A stretch of 64,000 nt of DNA from the NCBI RefSeq assembly GCF_024160875.1, contig NZ_JAIULA010000009.1, forward strand, positions 32,393 through 96,392. Direction: 5' to 3'. Below the pieces are notes generated by a model, which searched no databases, was not told the origin of the DNA, and worked only from the letters and a program-made list of their open reading frames with translations. Below, piece by piece: positions 7,821-17,061 of the stretch (the stretch's first letter is position 1; each line of letters starts with the position of its first letter). Origin of the DNA: Ligilactobacillus ubinensis. GTDB lineage: Bacteria > Bacillota > Bacilli > Lactobacillales > Lactobacillaceae. The position numbers were made by a program, and so were the translations under genes.

Positions 7821-9850
7821 CTATTTTCCTCATCTCTTTGAACGAATTTTTTAAATAAATTAGTATATTTAGCTGTTCGTCGGTAAAATACTGGAATCTG
7901 CCCCAAAGGGGTTGCAACTTGCCAAACTCCACCTTTATAGACTTTTCCAGACCACAAATGAATCCACTCATCTTTGGGTAAAAAAACTTCCTTTTCAGTC
8001 TGTCCTTCTTCATATACAGGAGCAACTAACAAATCTCTACCAAATAAATACTCATATTTTTCTGTGTAGCAAGCCTCTTGTTCTTCATAATGGAAAAACA
8101 AAGGCCGTTGTGCAGGCCAGCCATTTGCTTCGCTTTCTAAAATTACTTCTTTACGATATGGAGTTAATTCTTTATAAATGGAACTGAATTTTGCTAAATG
8201 CTTAATTGCTTGCATATCGTCATATACTTGAAAATTTTCTGCTGGCCGATTTCCTTCATGCGTTCGCATTAAAGGTGTAAAACATGCCATTTCAGTCCAG
8301 CGTTCAAATAGTTCAGCTGTTCGCAAATTGCCATACATGCTCGTATAACCGCCAATATCACTATGTGTTAATGCTGTTCCAGACATTCCAAGTGACAGTG
8401 AACCACAAATAACTGATGCTAGTCCATCATCCAAACTCCAATCAACGCTCTGATCTCCTGCCCAATATATTGGGCAGAATCTACTTGCTTTAGCTGTACC
8501 TGCTCGCATAAAGTATAGAATTTCATTCTCCTTTTTTGCTTCTAATACTGCCTGTGCATTACATTTAGCCCATAGTAATGGCCACTTATTATGAGCTTCC
8601 ATTGGATCAGAACCATCTGCTAAGACTACATCTACCGGTAAATATTCACCAAAATCAGCCATCCAACCTGAAATCCCCAGATTTAGCATATTGATTTTAA
8701 TAATTTCTTTAAGCCAATTAAAGGCCGCTAAGTTTGTTAAATCAATCATGCCACAGTCAAATTCGCCAAAATCTACTAGATAAATGCCACCACTTTTATT
8801 TTTAACAAAATAATCTTTTTGTGCACCTTCTTTAAACATTTCTGAGGTATTTACTACATACGGATTTATGTATGCTAAGAATTCGATTTTCTTTTTTCGC
8901 CATTTCTTTATTTCGGCTTGCAAATTTGGATATAGAGTCTCACTTACAGCCCAATTCCAATAATTACGCTTACCAAAACTCGTCGTCCGTGTTCCTTCCC
9001 AATCTTGGCACCAAAGCCCAGCTAATTTTACGCTATTTGCCAACATTTTATTTTCTATATCTTTAACTCGGTTTAACCCACCTTGTAGACCTAAAATCAC
9101 ACCATTATTGGTCCATTCAGGCAGCTTTTTTTGTCTACCTAAAAATAGTGTTAGCTTTTCGATTAATTCAGGATAAATTGGAGCTGTTTCAACTACAAAA
9201 CATTTTGGAATTCCAAAATATCGCATTTCATGAAAATCAGCATTCGAAAAATCAAATTCAGCATACATAGACCCTTCTGTATGAAAATAATACTTTTGAC
9301 TAGAAATATACGTCATTTGCGGAAAATTAGTCGTGTAATAATTACCACCTGCACGGCCTTCTTCATCTGCTAATTGTGTAATCCGCGTTTTTTTATTCCG
9401 ACCAATTCCAGGTTCCGATGTCCATAAGGGGAAGTTGTGTCCTCGCAAATCAAAATAAGACAATTGTTCTCCGCAACCATAAACATGTTCTTCTTTTATC
9501 GCTGGTATCCGAATTAAAAAACGATTCCACTTGTCATTTTTAATTTCAGGCATTATTTTCAAACGGCCCTTGTTATCTAAAATTATATTTAAGTGCAAGA
9601 ATACCTTTTTATCATGAACCAGCTCAACTCGATATCCTTGTTTCATTTTCTGAACTTTTCCAACTATTAGTGGGTATTCCTCTTGCATTTTATCTTGAAC
9701 AGTATAATTACCTCGATACATTTTTACATTTTCAATACCTCTACCGAGAGTGGCAATTATTTTTTTATTAGATTGGTTGAAAATAATTTTTTTATTATAT
9801 ATTAATTGTTTATTTATATAAGTGAGCTTACTTACTTCTATGTTCATCAT
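7817..9850 (-). CDS. Sulfoquinovosidase (GH31, YihQ-like)
   Basis: A 677-residue retaining alpha-glycosidase that hydrolyses sulfoquinovosyl glycerol, the headgroup of plant sulfolipid, to sulfoquinovose. It aligns with remembered E. coli YihQ over its full length at a constant offset of 6 residues. The nucleophile is Asp399 in GWMADFGEYLP (405 in YihQ) and the acid/base Asp466 in WAGDQSVDWS (472). The sulfonate-recognition residues are Gln282, Arg295 and Trp298 (in SFGKRNYWNW), Tyr502 and His531 (288, 301, 304, 508 and 537). Ordinary alpha-glucosidases and alpha-xylosidases lack this set. No signal peptide, so it acts in the cytoplasm. It is the first gene of the operon. The start is one of two consecutive ATGs (9850 or 9847); GGGAG lies immediately before, so the second may be favoured. 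Confidence 0.93.
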   Translation of the reverse strand: MMNIEVSKLTYINKQLIYNKKIIFNQSNKKIIATLGRGIENVKMYRGNYTVQDKMQEEYPLIVGKVQKMKQGYRVELVHDKKVFLHLNIILDNKGRLKIMPEIKNDKWNRFLIRIPAIKEEHVYGCGEQLSYFDLRGHNFPLWTSEPGIGRNKKTRITQLADEEGRAGGNYYTTNFPQMTYISSQKYYFHTEGSMYAEFDFSNADFHEMRYFGIPKCFVVETAPIYPELIEKLTLFLGRQKKLPEWTNNGVILGLQGGLNRVKDIENKMLANSVKLAGLWCQDWEGTRTTSFGKRNYWNWAVSETLYPNLQAEIKKWRKKKIEFLAYINPYVVNTSEMFKEGAQKDYFVKNKSGGIYLVDFGEFDCGMIDLTNLAAFNWLKEIIKINMLNLGISGWMADFGEYLPVDVVLADGSDPMEAHNKWPLLWAKCNAQAVLEAKKENEILYFMRAGTAKASRFCPIYWAGDQSVDWSLDDGLASVICGSLSLGMSGTALTHSDIGGYTSMYGNLRTAELFERWTEMACFTPLMRTHEGNRPAENFQVYDDMQAIKHLAKFSSIYKELTPYRKEVILESEANGWPAQRPLFFHYEEQEACYTEKYEYLFGRDLLVAPVYEEGQTEKEVFLPKDEWIHLWSGKVYKGGVWQVATPLGQIPVFYRRTAKYTNLFKKFVQRDEENR

Positions 9851-10099
9851 CTCCCATATTTTTCTTAGCAGTTAATTTAAAACATACTCTACCGACAATT
9901 TATGATATGAAAATGATACAAGTATGAACATTCTATATGCTTATTTTACAAATATGAATTTTTGACGTTGAACTATGTATTAAAATTTTTTTAGCATTAC
10001 TTTTAAAGCATTCGAACTACTACCTCATTCAATTTTTTTGAATTCAAAATTTCTTCACAATTATCTATCACATATTTTAATTATTTATTTACACCAAAA
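9851..10099. other. Intergenic region upstream of the sulfoquinovose operon
   Basis: About 250 bp of very A+T-rich DNA between the sulfoquinovosidase start and the cfa terminator. It must carry the operon promoter, but no -35/-10 pair reaches consensus. Candidates such as TTGTAA with an 18-nt spacer and TCATAC are weak. I found no clear catabolite-responsive element. A 14-bp palindrome TTTTGAATTCAAAA lies at 10036-10049, and TATGATATG/TATGAAC-like repeats lie at 9901-9930. No regulator gene adjoins. Confidence 0.5.
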
Positions 10100-10137
10100 A
10101 AGCATTGCAAAATGATTGTAACCACTCTGCAATGCTT
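10100..10137 (-). terminator. Terminator of cfa
   Basis: Arms at 10100-10109 and 10128-10137 (AAGCATTGCA and its complement) are followed on the minus strand by TTTTTT. It lies 15 bp after the cfa stop codon. Confidence 0.85.
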
Positions 10138-10151
10138 CTATTCTTTATTCA

Positions 10152-11330
10152 TTAAATATCCTTATACATATATTCTCGAGTTAATGGTAAATTTTTACCA
10201 CTTGATCCTTTCGAAATCAAATACTGTATACAATCTATATTACCCGATTCAAAAGATGCTGCACAAGCTTGCAAATACAAATCCCACATTCTAACAAATT
10301 TGTCACCTTGCATCTTTTCTATTTCAGGAATTGCTTTATTGAAATTATTATCCCATATTTCCAATGTATGTTGATAGTGACGACGTAATGTTTCCAAATC
10401 AGCAACTTGCATCCCTGCATCTATAATATGCTGTAAATTTTCTAACATTCCAGGAACATAACCACCTGGGAAAATATATTTATTAATCCAACCATTATAT
10501 GCTCCACCTTGTTGGCGTGTAATGCCGTGAATTAAAGCAACGCCATCATTTTTTAAATATTTAGCAATTGTCTCGAAATATTCACCTAGATTTTCTTCAC
10601 CAACATGTTCAAACATACCTACACTTACAATATAGTCAAATGGTTCATGCTCAATTTCGCGATAGTCTTTCAATATCACTTTAGCTTGATCTTGCAATCC
10701 AAGTTCCACAATTCTCTGATTTACAAACTTAGCTTGTTCTTCACTCAAAGTAATTCCGACAACCTTCAAATTATATTTTTTAGCGGCAGCTAACATTAAA
10801 GTTCCCCAGCCACATCCTATATCAAGTAATGTCTTCCCTGGTTTAGGATCAAGTTTCTTTAAAATGTGCTCAATTTTATTTTTTTGAGCTTTTTCTAACG
10901 ATTCATCTGGTTTACGAAAATAAGCACATGAATAAGTCATTGTTTTATCTAGCCAAAGTGAATAAAAATCATTGCCTAAATCGTAGTGGCTTTGAACATC
11001 CTTAATACTACGTGATTCGGTGTGTGATTGCTTTGGTAAGAATTTTTTGAAACTCTTATTATTTAAAAAGCTATCTGCTGACTGATATGCTGAAACTATC
11101 AACTTTTGAAGTGAACCTTCAACTTCAATTTGACCATTCATATAAGCTTCACCTAAAGTAATTGAAGCATTTTTTTGCAAATCTCTGATCGAAATCTCAT
11201 CATTGATTTTTATTCTTGCTTCAGGGCTTGAATCTCCATATCTCTCAGTTTTTCCGTTTGGATATGTCACCTCCACAGGAATATTAAATGAATGTTTCAA
11301 TAGTTGTTTAAAAATCATATTATCAATCAT
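10152..11330 (-). CDS. cfa: Cyclopropane-fatty-acyl-phospholipid synthase
   Basis: A 392-residue S-adenosylmethionine-dependent enzyme that adds a methylene bridge to unsaturated acyl chains of membrane phospholipids, usually in stationary phase or acid stress. Visible are [15 protein letters not shown], the active-site CAYF region ([19 protein letters not shown]), the SAM-binding loop [20 protein letters not shown] and the C-terminal [12 protein letters not shown] and [10 protein letters not shown] motifs. I place the start at 11330 (MIDNMIF) because AAGGGTGG lies 9 nt upstream. A longer frame opens at 11369 but has no ribosome binding site. Monocistronic, with its own terminator. Confidence 0.95.
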   Translation of the reverse strand: MIDNMIFKQLLKHSFNIPVEVTYPNGKTERYGDSSPEARIKINDEISIRDLQKNASITLGEAYMNGQIEVEGSLQKLIVSAYQSADSFLNNKSFKKFLPKQSHTESRSIKDVQSHYDLGNDFYSLWLDKTMTYSCAYFRKPDESLEKAQKNKIEHILKKLDPKPGKTLLDIGCGWGTLMLAAAKKYNLKVVGITLSEEQAKFVNQRIVELGLQDQAKVILKDYREIEHEPFDYIVSVGMFEHVGEENLGEYFETIAKYLKNDGVALIHGITRQQGGAYNGWINKYIFPGGYVPGMLENLQHIIDAGMQVADLETLRRHYQHTLEIWDNNFNKAIPEIEKMQGDKFVRMWDLYLQACAASFESGNIDCIQYLISKGSSGKNLPLTREYMYKDI

Positions 11331-11661
11331 AATGTATAACCACCCTTCTACATAACAATGAAAACCCAATAATTAATTTTACCACTTTTCAAGCAATCTG
11401 CTTAAGATAAAATCAACATTTTGTTCACATTGTCTTGCATTATACCGCTTAATCCAACTATCTTGATTAAAGAGAGATATTCTTTTAGGAATATTTCCCG
11501 GGTTAAGATTAAGAACATTTCCATAGTTTCCGAAGACTTATCCATATTTTTTAAATAAATTTTATCTTTTTCTTTTTTATTATTCAAAGAATCCATGCTA
11601 TACTATTAAAAATATAATATAGAAACTGTCTGTTTACCGTTCAAATAGAGAGGAGATTTAA

Positions 11662-11898
11662 ATGTTTACAACAATTGCTCGTTGTCTATGGCTTTTGCTT
11701 GCAATAATTAGCTTTATTGGTGGAATCATTGGATTAATGCTTCCTATAATCCCACAAATTCCTTTTTTCATACTTTGTTTATATAGCATCTCAAAATTTT
11801 CTCCTCGCTTTCACGCTTGGATTAAAGGAACAAAGTTATATCAAAAATACATTCTTAAATTTAAAAATATGCTTCCAGCTAAAGAAAATACAGATTAA
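11662..11898 (+). CDS. Small DUF454 (YbaN-type) inner-membrane protein
   Basis: A 78-residue hydrophobic protein with two predicted membrane helices (WLLLAIISFIGGIIGLMLPIIPQIPFFILCLY split by the LPIIPQIPF turn). Then comes the DUF454 signature SKFSPRFHAWIKGTKLYQKYI. Function is unknown for this family. It is shorter than the roughly 120 residues common in proteobacterial members; the C-terminal helix pair is absent. The sequence ends naturally with a stop and is preceded by a strong AGAGGAGA ribosome binding site, so this looks like an intact short member and not a pseudogene. It is a single gene convergent with topB. Confidence 0.75.
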   Translation: MFTTIARCLWLLLAIISFIGGIIGLMLPIIPQIPFFILCLYSISKFSPRFHAWIKGTKLYQKYILKFKNMLPAKENTD

Positions 11899-11940
11899 TT
11901 ACAATATTTAAAAAATCATGTTTTTCATACTAAACAGAGA

Positions 11941-11992
11941 AAACTGAGGTGTCCCAAGATTAAACAATAATCTCGGAGGTACTTCAGTTTTT
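11941..11992. terminator. Probable bidirectional terminator between the DUF454 gene and topB
   Basis: An imperfect inverted repeat. AAACTGA...GT... (from 11941) pairs with AC..TCAGTTT, which ends near 11990. TTTTT follows on the plus strand and TTTT on the minus strand. It serves both convergent genes. Confidence 0.65.
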
Positions 11993-12012
11993 GTATTACT
12001 CACTATATCCTG

Positions 12013-14097
12013 TTAATTATTTTTGCTCATGGCTACCTTAAGCGCTTCTGCTAGCGCACTTTCTTGTGGTTCATTATCTTGATTGACTTTTTTTAGCAAT
12101 TTTTTTTCTTCATATTTAGTCATCTTCTTACTGCGTTTCTTTTTATCCGCCATCTTATCGGTTGTTCCATCGTATTTACATCTAAAGTAATCACCATTTT
12201 TTCCAGCAACAATCAACATTTTCCGATGACATTGCGGACATCTGTGGTTAGAAACTTTTGCTTCAGCACGTCGCCGATACTTACATTCAGTATTGCTACA
12301 TACGTATAGTTTACCATCACGCGCATTTTTTTCTCGCAGTAGGGAACCACATTCCGGACATTTTTTTTGCGTTAAGCTAAAATCTTGATACTTTTCCTGG
12401 CTATTCTTAATTTCTTTCACCAAATTACGCGTATCATTTTCAATTTCCTTTAAAAACTGCTTACTTGCATATTTACCAGCAGCAATTGATTCAAGTTGCT
12501 TTTCCCATTTGGCTGTAAGCTCCGGAGTTACTAACTGTGGATTAACTAACCCTAATAGTTGTTTTCCTTTAGGTGTCATCTGAACATAATTGTTCTTACG
12601 TTCCATCAAATTAGACTTGATTAATTTCTCAATAATCTCTGCACGAGTTGCTGGTGTTCCAAGTCCATATTTTTCCATTTGTGCTAATAGAGTACCTTCA
12701 TTTAAGTGCGCTGGTGGAGTTGTTAGTGCTTCACTTATACTAAAATTTGGTTCAACTCTTTGGCCTTCAACCCATTTTTCTATTTTATCTAGTTTTGCTT
12801 TTTGATCAATTCTTTTCCAACCTTGTTCTAAAACAGTATTTTGATTTAGTATAAAGCTTGCCTGGCCAAATTTAATTGTTACTTTTTGTTGGCTAACTTT
12901 ATGTGCCTTAGCGAATAAGCCTAAAAAACGAGCTACAATCAATCCATATATACGATGTTCATCACTCGAAAGTTTAGCATAATTAGGTTTTTGTTCTGTT
13001 GGAATCAAAGCATAATGGTCAGTTACTTTACCATCATTAAATACCCTATTCTGTACTACTTTTGCTCCATTTTTAGCATATTCTTTTGCTTCTGGATACA
13101 TATCACAAACAGCTTGTAATCTTTCTTTTAACGTTGCCCTAATATCATTACTCAAATATTTACTATCTGTCCGCGGATATGACACAATTTTATGGATTTC
13201 ATATAAACTTTGAATCAAAGATAATGTTCTCTTAGCAGAAAATCCATAACGCGCATTCGCTTCTCGTTGTAATTCAGTTAAATCATATGGTAAAGGCGCT
13301 GATTCTGTTTTTTCTTTAACACTTATAGAACTTACTATTCCGTGATTGTTTTGTAATTGAGTTACTAATTTTTGCGCAGCTTCTCTCGTTTTAAGTTCAT
13401 AGGGATTTTTTTGCTGCAACTTTATTTTCTGACCCTTGGCTTGTAATGTAATAATATAATATTTTTGCGGAATAAAATGAGCTATCTTTTCATCTTGTTT
13501 ATTTACTAATGCTACCGTAGGTGTTTGCACACGTCCTGCTGAAAGACTGTCTTGATACTTTACTGTCAGAGCTCTTGTAACGTTTAATCCAACAAGCCAG
13601 TCTGCTTTTGAACGAGCTAGCGCAGAATAATACAGATTATCATATTCCTTTGCCGACTTTAAATTAGCAAAACCTGCCTTAACCGCTTTAGTTGTTTGCG
13701 AAGATATCCATAAGCGTTTAACTGGTTTGTTAAAACGAACATACTCTAAAATCCAGCGTGCAACTAATTCCCCCTCACGGCCTGCATCAGTTGCGATAAC
13801 TGCTTCAGAAATATCTTTACGCTTAGCAAGTTGACCAATCGTTTTAAGTTGTGCTCTTGTTTTTGGTAACGGTTTAATACCAATATATTTAGGAATCATC
13901 GGTAATGTTTCCATTTGCCATTGTTGCCAATTCTGATCTAAATCCTCAGGCATTTTTAAAGTTAATAAATGACCCAACGCCCACGTAACTATCACTTTGG
14001 ATCCTTCAAAGTAATTTTTATTTTTCTGTGTTGCACCTAAAATATGTGCTAGATCACGGGCTACACTGGGCTTTTCAGCTAAAATTAATTGTTTCAC
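12013..14097 (-). CDS. topB: DNA topoisomerase III (type IA)
   Basis: A 694-residue type IA topoisomerase that passes or relaxes single DNA strands through a 5'-phosphotyrosyl link. The TOPRIM domain starts at residue 1 (LILAEKPSVARDLA) and includes IATDAGREGELVARWIL (about 101-117). The catalytic tyrosine is Tyr307 in IVSYPRTDSKYL. SAGRVQTPT and LNEGTLLAQMEKYGLGTPATRAEII mark the core. Two C-terminal zinc ribbons (CPECGS...CSNTECKY and CPQCHR...CKYDG) precede a lysine-rich tail. The ATG is preceded by GAAAGGAAAAAAACG. It is probably accessory to topA and gyrase in decatenation. Monocistronic. Confidence 0.93.
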   Translation of the reverse strand: MKQLILAEKPSVARDLAHILGATQKNKNYFEGSKVIVTWALGHLLTLKMPEDLDQNWQQWQMETLPMIPKYIGIKPLPKTRAQLKTIGQLAKRKDISEAVIATDAGREGELVARWILEYVRFNKPVKRLWISSQTTKAVKAGFANLKSAKEYDNLYYSALARSKADWLVGLNVTRALTVKYQDSLSAGRVQTPTVALVNKQDEKIAHFIPQKYYIITLQAKGQKIKLQQKNPYELKTREAAQKLVTQLQNNHGIVSSISVKEKTESAPLPYDLTELQREANARYGFSAKRTLSLIQSLYEIHKIVSYPRTDSKYLSNDIRATLKERLQAVCDMYPEAKEYAKNGAKVVQNRVFNDGKVTDHYALIPTEQKPNYAKLSSDEHRIYGLIVARFLGLFAKAHKVSQQKVTIKFGQASFILNQNTVLEQGWKRIDQKAKLDKIEKWVEGQRVEPNFSISEALTTPPAHLNEGTLLAQMEKYGLGTPATRAEIIEKLIKSNLMERKNNYVQMTPKGKQLLGLVNPQLVTPELTAKWEKQLESIAAGKYASKQFLKEIENDTRNLVKEIKNSQEKYQDFSLTQKKCPECGSLLREKNARDGKLYVCSNTECKYRRRAEAKVSNHRCPQCHRKMLIVAGKNGDYFRCKYDGTTDKMADKKKRSKKMTKYEEKKLLKKVNQDNEPQESALAEALKVAMSKNN

Positions 14098-14199
14098 GTT
14101 TTTTTCCTTTCACGACCTAGTTTATTTTTTATTGTACCACATCATTAAAAATACGTAGTAAAATAGATACTAACTTGACTTTCAAAGGAATGATTATTC

Positions 14200-14778
14200 A
14201 TGACATTTAATATTGAACGGATTAAAAAACTCACAATGAACCAAAAAACTTATAATGATTTAGATAGCGATATTGTTGCTGCACGAAACCATGCTTTAAA
14301 AGCCGTTCGAAAATATAACCTTATCGTTTATCAAGAGAGTTTCTATGATTACTCTATTTTGAAAAAACTATTTGGTTCAATTGGTACCAATCCTTATATC
14401 GAACCTAATTTTTATTGTGAATTTGGGTTCAATCTTCATATTGGTAATAATTTTTTTGCTAATCATGATGTCATTTTGATGGACTGTGCTTCAATAACTA
14501 TTGGTAATGATGTTAATATTGCTCCTAAAGTTGGTATTTACACTGTTAACCACGTTGAAGATCCTGTCAAAAGAGCCCATCACCAGATTTATGCCACTCC
14601 AGTTACTATTGGCAATGGTGTTTGGATTGGCGCCGGTGTCAACATTGTTGGCGGTGTTACTATAGGTGACAATGCTATTATCGGTGCCGGTAGTGTTGTA
14701 ACGAGCGATATTCCTGCAAATACAGTTGCTGTTGGTAATCCCGCACACCCAATCCGTAAAATAAAAACTACTAGCTAG
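14200..14778 (+). CDS. Maltose/galactoside O-acetyltransferase-like protein (left-handed beta helix)
   Basis: A 192-residue member of the hexapeptide-repeat acetyltransferases (Maa/LacA type). An N-terminal helical substrate-binding segment (residues 1-60) is followed by isoleucine-patch repeats (IGNDVNIAPKVGIYT, IGNGVWIGAGVNIVGGVTIGDNAIIGAGSVVT). The catalytic His is in NHVEDP, and the closing VAVGNPAHPIRKI is typical. It transfers acetyl from acetyl-CoA to a sugar hydroxyl; the physiological substrate is not predictable. AAAGGAA lies about 10 nt before the ATG. Transcribed alone, convergent with argF. Confidence 0.85.
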   Translation: MTFNIERIKKLTMNQKTYNDLDSDIVAARNHALKAVRKYNLIVYQESFYDYSILKKLFGSIGTNPYIEPNFYCEFGFNLHIGNNFFANHDVILMDCASITIGNDVNIAPKVGIYTVNHVEDPVKRAHHQIYATPVTIGNGVWIGAGVNIVGGVTIGDNAIIGAGSVVTSDIPANTVAVGNPAHPIRKIKTTS

Positions 14779-14799
14779 ATTAAGCTAAGTCTTTTATAC

Positions 14800-14833
14800 C
14801 AAAAAGAGTGGACCTAAAGACCCACTCTTTTTC
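14800..14833. terminator. Bidirectional terminator between the acetyltransferase gene and argF
   Basis: An 11-bp inverted repeat AAAAAGAGTGG / CCACTCTTTTT (14801-14811 and 14821-14831) with a 9-nt loop gives T-runs in both directions. Confidence 0.9.
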
Positions 14834-14877
14834 TATCTATATTTAAATCTTAGTTCTAGTTTTTATAGTTTCTAACA

Positions 14878-15897
14878 TTAATCAAAATATTCTTCTGGTA
14901 TAAACAGTTCACTTAATGTTGCGGCCATAATTGCTTTAATGGAATGTAGTCTGTTTTCACCCTCTATAAAGACACGGGATTGTTTTCCTAGAAAAACTTC
15001 ATCTGTTATTTCAAGTTCACTTACTTTAAATTGTTCAGCCAGTTTTTTACCCATAATCGTATTTTTATCATGAAATGCGGGTAAGCAATGCAACACTATT
15101 GTGTGTTTCTTGCCAGTGGCTGCAAGGAGCTCTTTGTTAATTTGATATGGTAACAGTTGACTAATTCTTTTAGCATAATCAATGTCTTCTCCCATTGAAA
15201 TCCAAACATCTGTATATATTGCATCAGCATTCTTAACTGCAGTTTTGACATCTTCTGTAATTAGAATATTAGCTTTGCTTTCTTTAGCATATTTTTTCGC
15301 TAATGATTGAACTTCTTTCGCTGGTTGTAAATCCTTAGGTGCGGCAATGTGTATATTAACCCCCAGCATAGCGCTCGTTACTAATAAGCTGTTAGCCATA
15401 TTATTCCGTCCATCGCCTACATACACCAAAGTTAGCCCTGCTAAGCTACCAAATTCTTCTTTTAGTGTCATAAAATCGGCTATCATCTGTGTTGGATGCC
15501 ATTCATCCGTTAACCCATTCCACACTGGAACCCCACTATATTTTGCTAGTTCTTCAACATTTTCTTGTAAGAATCCACGAAATTCGATACCATCAAACAT
15601 ACTGCCAATTATTTTTGCTGTATCTGCTACGGATTCTTTGGTTCCAAACTGAATATCGTTCTTGCCTAGAAACTCAGGATGAGCACCTAAATCATTAGCA
15701 GCAACAGTAAATGCAGATCTCGTCCGCGTTGAATTTTTTTCAAATAATAATGCAATATTTTTACCTTCCAAATACTTATGTGGAATATTATTTTTCTTCA
15801 TTTTTTTTAAATGTAAACTAAAATCAATTAAATAATTCAACTCTTGCGCTGTAAAATCACACTCTTTTAAAAATGATTTTCCATAAAAATGATTCAT
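14878..15897 (-). CDS. argF: Ornithine carbamoyltransferase
   Basis: A 339-residue cytosolic enzyme forming citrulline from ornithine and carbamoyl phosphate. The carbamoyl-phosphate loop [12 protein letters not shown] (from about residue 53) and the ornithine/catalytic motif HCLPAFHD are intact; [14 protein letters not shown] marks the second domain. Last gene of argCJBDF, 3 bp after argD, which argues for the anabolic role. The catabolic arginine deiminase arcA/arcC genes are not in the window. Confidence 0.95.
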   Translation of the reverse strand: MNHFYGKSFLKECDFTAQELNYLIDFSLHLKKMKKNNIPHKYLEGKNIALLFEKNSTRTRSAFTVAANDLGAHPEFLGKNDIQFGTKESVADTAKIIGSMFDGIEFRGFLQENVEELAKYSGVPVWNGLTDEWHPTQMIADFMTLKEEFGSLAGLTLVYVGDGRNNMANSLLVTSAMLGVNIHIAAPKDLQPAKEVQSLAKKYAKESKANILITEDVKTAVKNADAIYTDVWISMGEDIDYAKRISQLLPYQINKELLAATGKKHTIVLHCLPAFHDKNTIMGKKLAEQFKVSELEITDEVFLGKQSRVFIEGENRLHSIKAIMAATLSELFIPEEYFD

Positions 15898-15900
15898 TGG

Positions 15901-17061
15901 CTAACCCTCCGTTACTAAACATTTTGACAATACATCTTTTATTACCTCAATACCCGCTAAAAGTTCTGATGCTGGTATTATCAGCGGTGGCAATAGCCGT
16001 AATGTATTCCCATGTGCTGACAAAGTTAGTAAGCCTTGGTTTTGTAGCTTTTTAATAACAGCGTTAACTTTTACTTTTTCATCTAAATGAATTCCTATCA
16101 TTAATCCCAATCCTGTGATGTCTTCAACGCAATCTACATTAGCTAGCTCTTGTTTTAGATAATGCCATACAAATTCTGCTTTTTGTTCAACTGCATCAAG
16201 AAAATCAGGATTTAGCTTATCTAAGACGACATTAGCTGCTGCCATTGCTAATGGATTTCCTGCAAAAGTTGAACCATGACTTCCAGGGCCAAAATACTCT
16301 CCTAATTCTTTTTTTCCAACCATTGCACCCACAGGTATTCCATTAGCCAAACCTTTAGCAACAGTATAGATATCTGGTTTTAAATTAAAATGTTCAAAAG
16401 CAAATAACTTCCCTGTCCGTCCCATTCCTGTTTGAACTTCATCTACAATTAGTAAAACACCTTTTTCATGACATTTGGCTTGGACTTCGTTAAGCCATTC
16501 TCCTTGACCGCAATTTACACCGCCTTCACCTTGAACAATTTCCAAAATAACCGCTGCTAAATCAGTCGTTATTTCTTCTAAAGCATCAAAATCATTATAT
16601 GCGGCAAATTTTACATCCTCTAATAATGGTAAAAAACCGGCTTTTATTTCTTCATTTCCTGTTACAGATAATGAACCATATGTCCGTCCATGAAATGAGT
16701 GGTTAAATGCTAAAAACTGCTTTTTGCCTGTTGCTTTTCGTGCTAACTTCAAAGCTGCTTCATTTGCTTCAGTTCCCGAATTACAAAAACTTACTAGATA
16801 TTCTTTGCCTTTAGTTAATTTACAAGCAACTTCTTCTTGTAATTGACTTTCATACAAATTAGAAGTGTGCCAGATTAAACCTAACTGCTTGGTGACTGCA
16901 TCATTTAGTTCCTTCACATTATAACCAAGGCCACAGACACCTATTCCACTAGTAAAATCACGATACTTGTTTCCCTGCTCATCCATTAGTTCATATCCAT
17001 TACCAGCTACAATCTGAAATGGAAATCTGTTATACGTTGAAAATACATGCTTCATCATCAT
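15901..17061 (-). CDS. argD: Acetylornithine aminotransferase
   Basis: A 386-residue PLP enzyme of class III aminotransferases. It converts N-acetylglutamate semialdehyde to N-acetylornithine. Landmarks: FTSGIGVCGLGY, FCNSGTEANEAALKLARKAT (PLP phosphate binding), FNHSFHGRTYGSLS, LLIVDEVQTGMGRTGK and the Schiff-base lysine in TVAKGLANG. The first of three consecutive ATGs has AAGGAGG 6 nt upstream. This places the start inside the argB 3' end (32-nt overlap), so the two are probably translationally coupled. Confidence 0.94.
   Translation of the reverse strand: MMMKHVFSTYNRFPFQIVAGNGYELMDEQGNKYRDFTSGIGVCGLGYNVKELNDAVTKQLGLIWHTSNLYESQLQEEVACKLTKGKEYLVSFCNSGTEANEAALKLARKATGKKQFLAFNHSFHGRTYGSLSVTGNEEIKAGFLPLLEDVKFAAYNDFDALEEITTDLAAVILEIVQGEGGVNCGQGEWLNEVQAKCHEKGVLLIVDEVQTGMGRTGKLFAFEHFNLKPDIYTVAKGLANGIPVGAMVGKKELGEYFGPGSHGSTFAGNPLAMAAANVVLDKLNPDFLDAVEQKAEFVWHYLKQELANVDCVEDITGLGLMIGIHLDEKVKVNAVIKKLQNQGLLTLSAHGNTLRLLPPLIIPASELLAGIEVIKDVLSKCLVTEG

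Noticed and set aside
7817..9850. Reading the GH31 gene as a plain alpha-glucosidase or alpha-xylosidase
   Set aside because: The sulfonate-binding residues and full-length register with YihQ, plus the transporter and transaldolase neighbours, fit sulfoquinovosidase better.
10036..10049. Palindrome TTTTGAATTCAAAA as an operator for the sulfoquinovose operon
   Set aside because: Low-complexity A/T palindrome far upstream without a second copy; insufficient evidence.
11402..11596. 64-codon minus-strand open frame between cfa and the DUF454 gene
   Set aside because: No ribosome binding site, no recognisable domain, and it covers the region where the plus-strand DUF454 promoter must lie.
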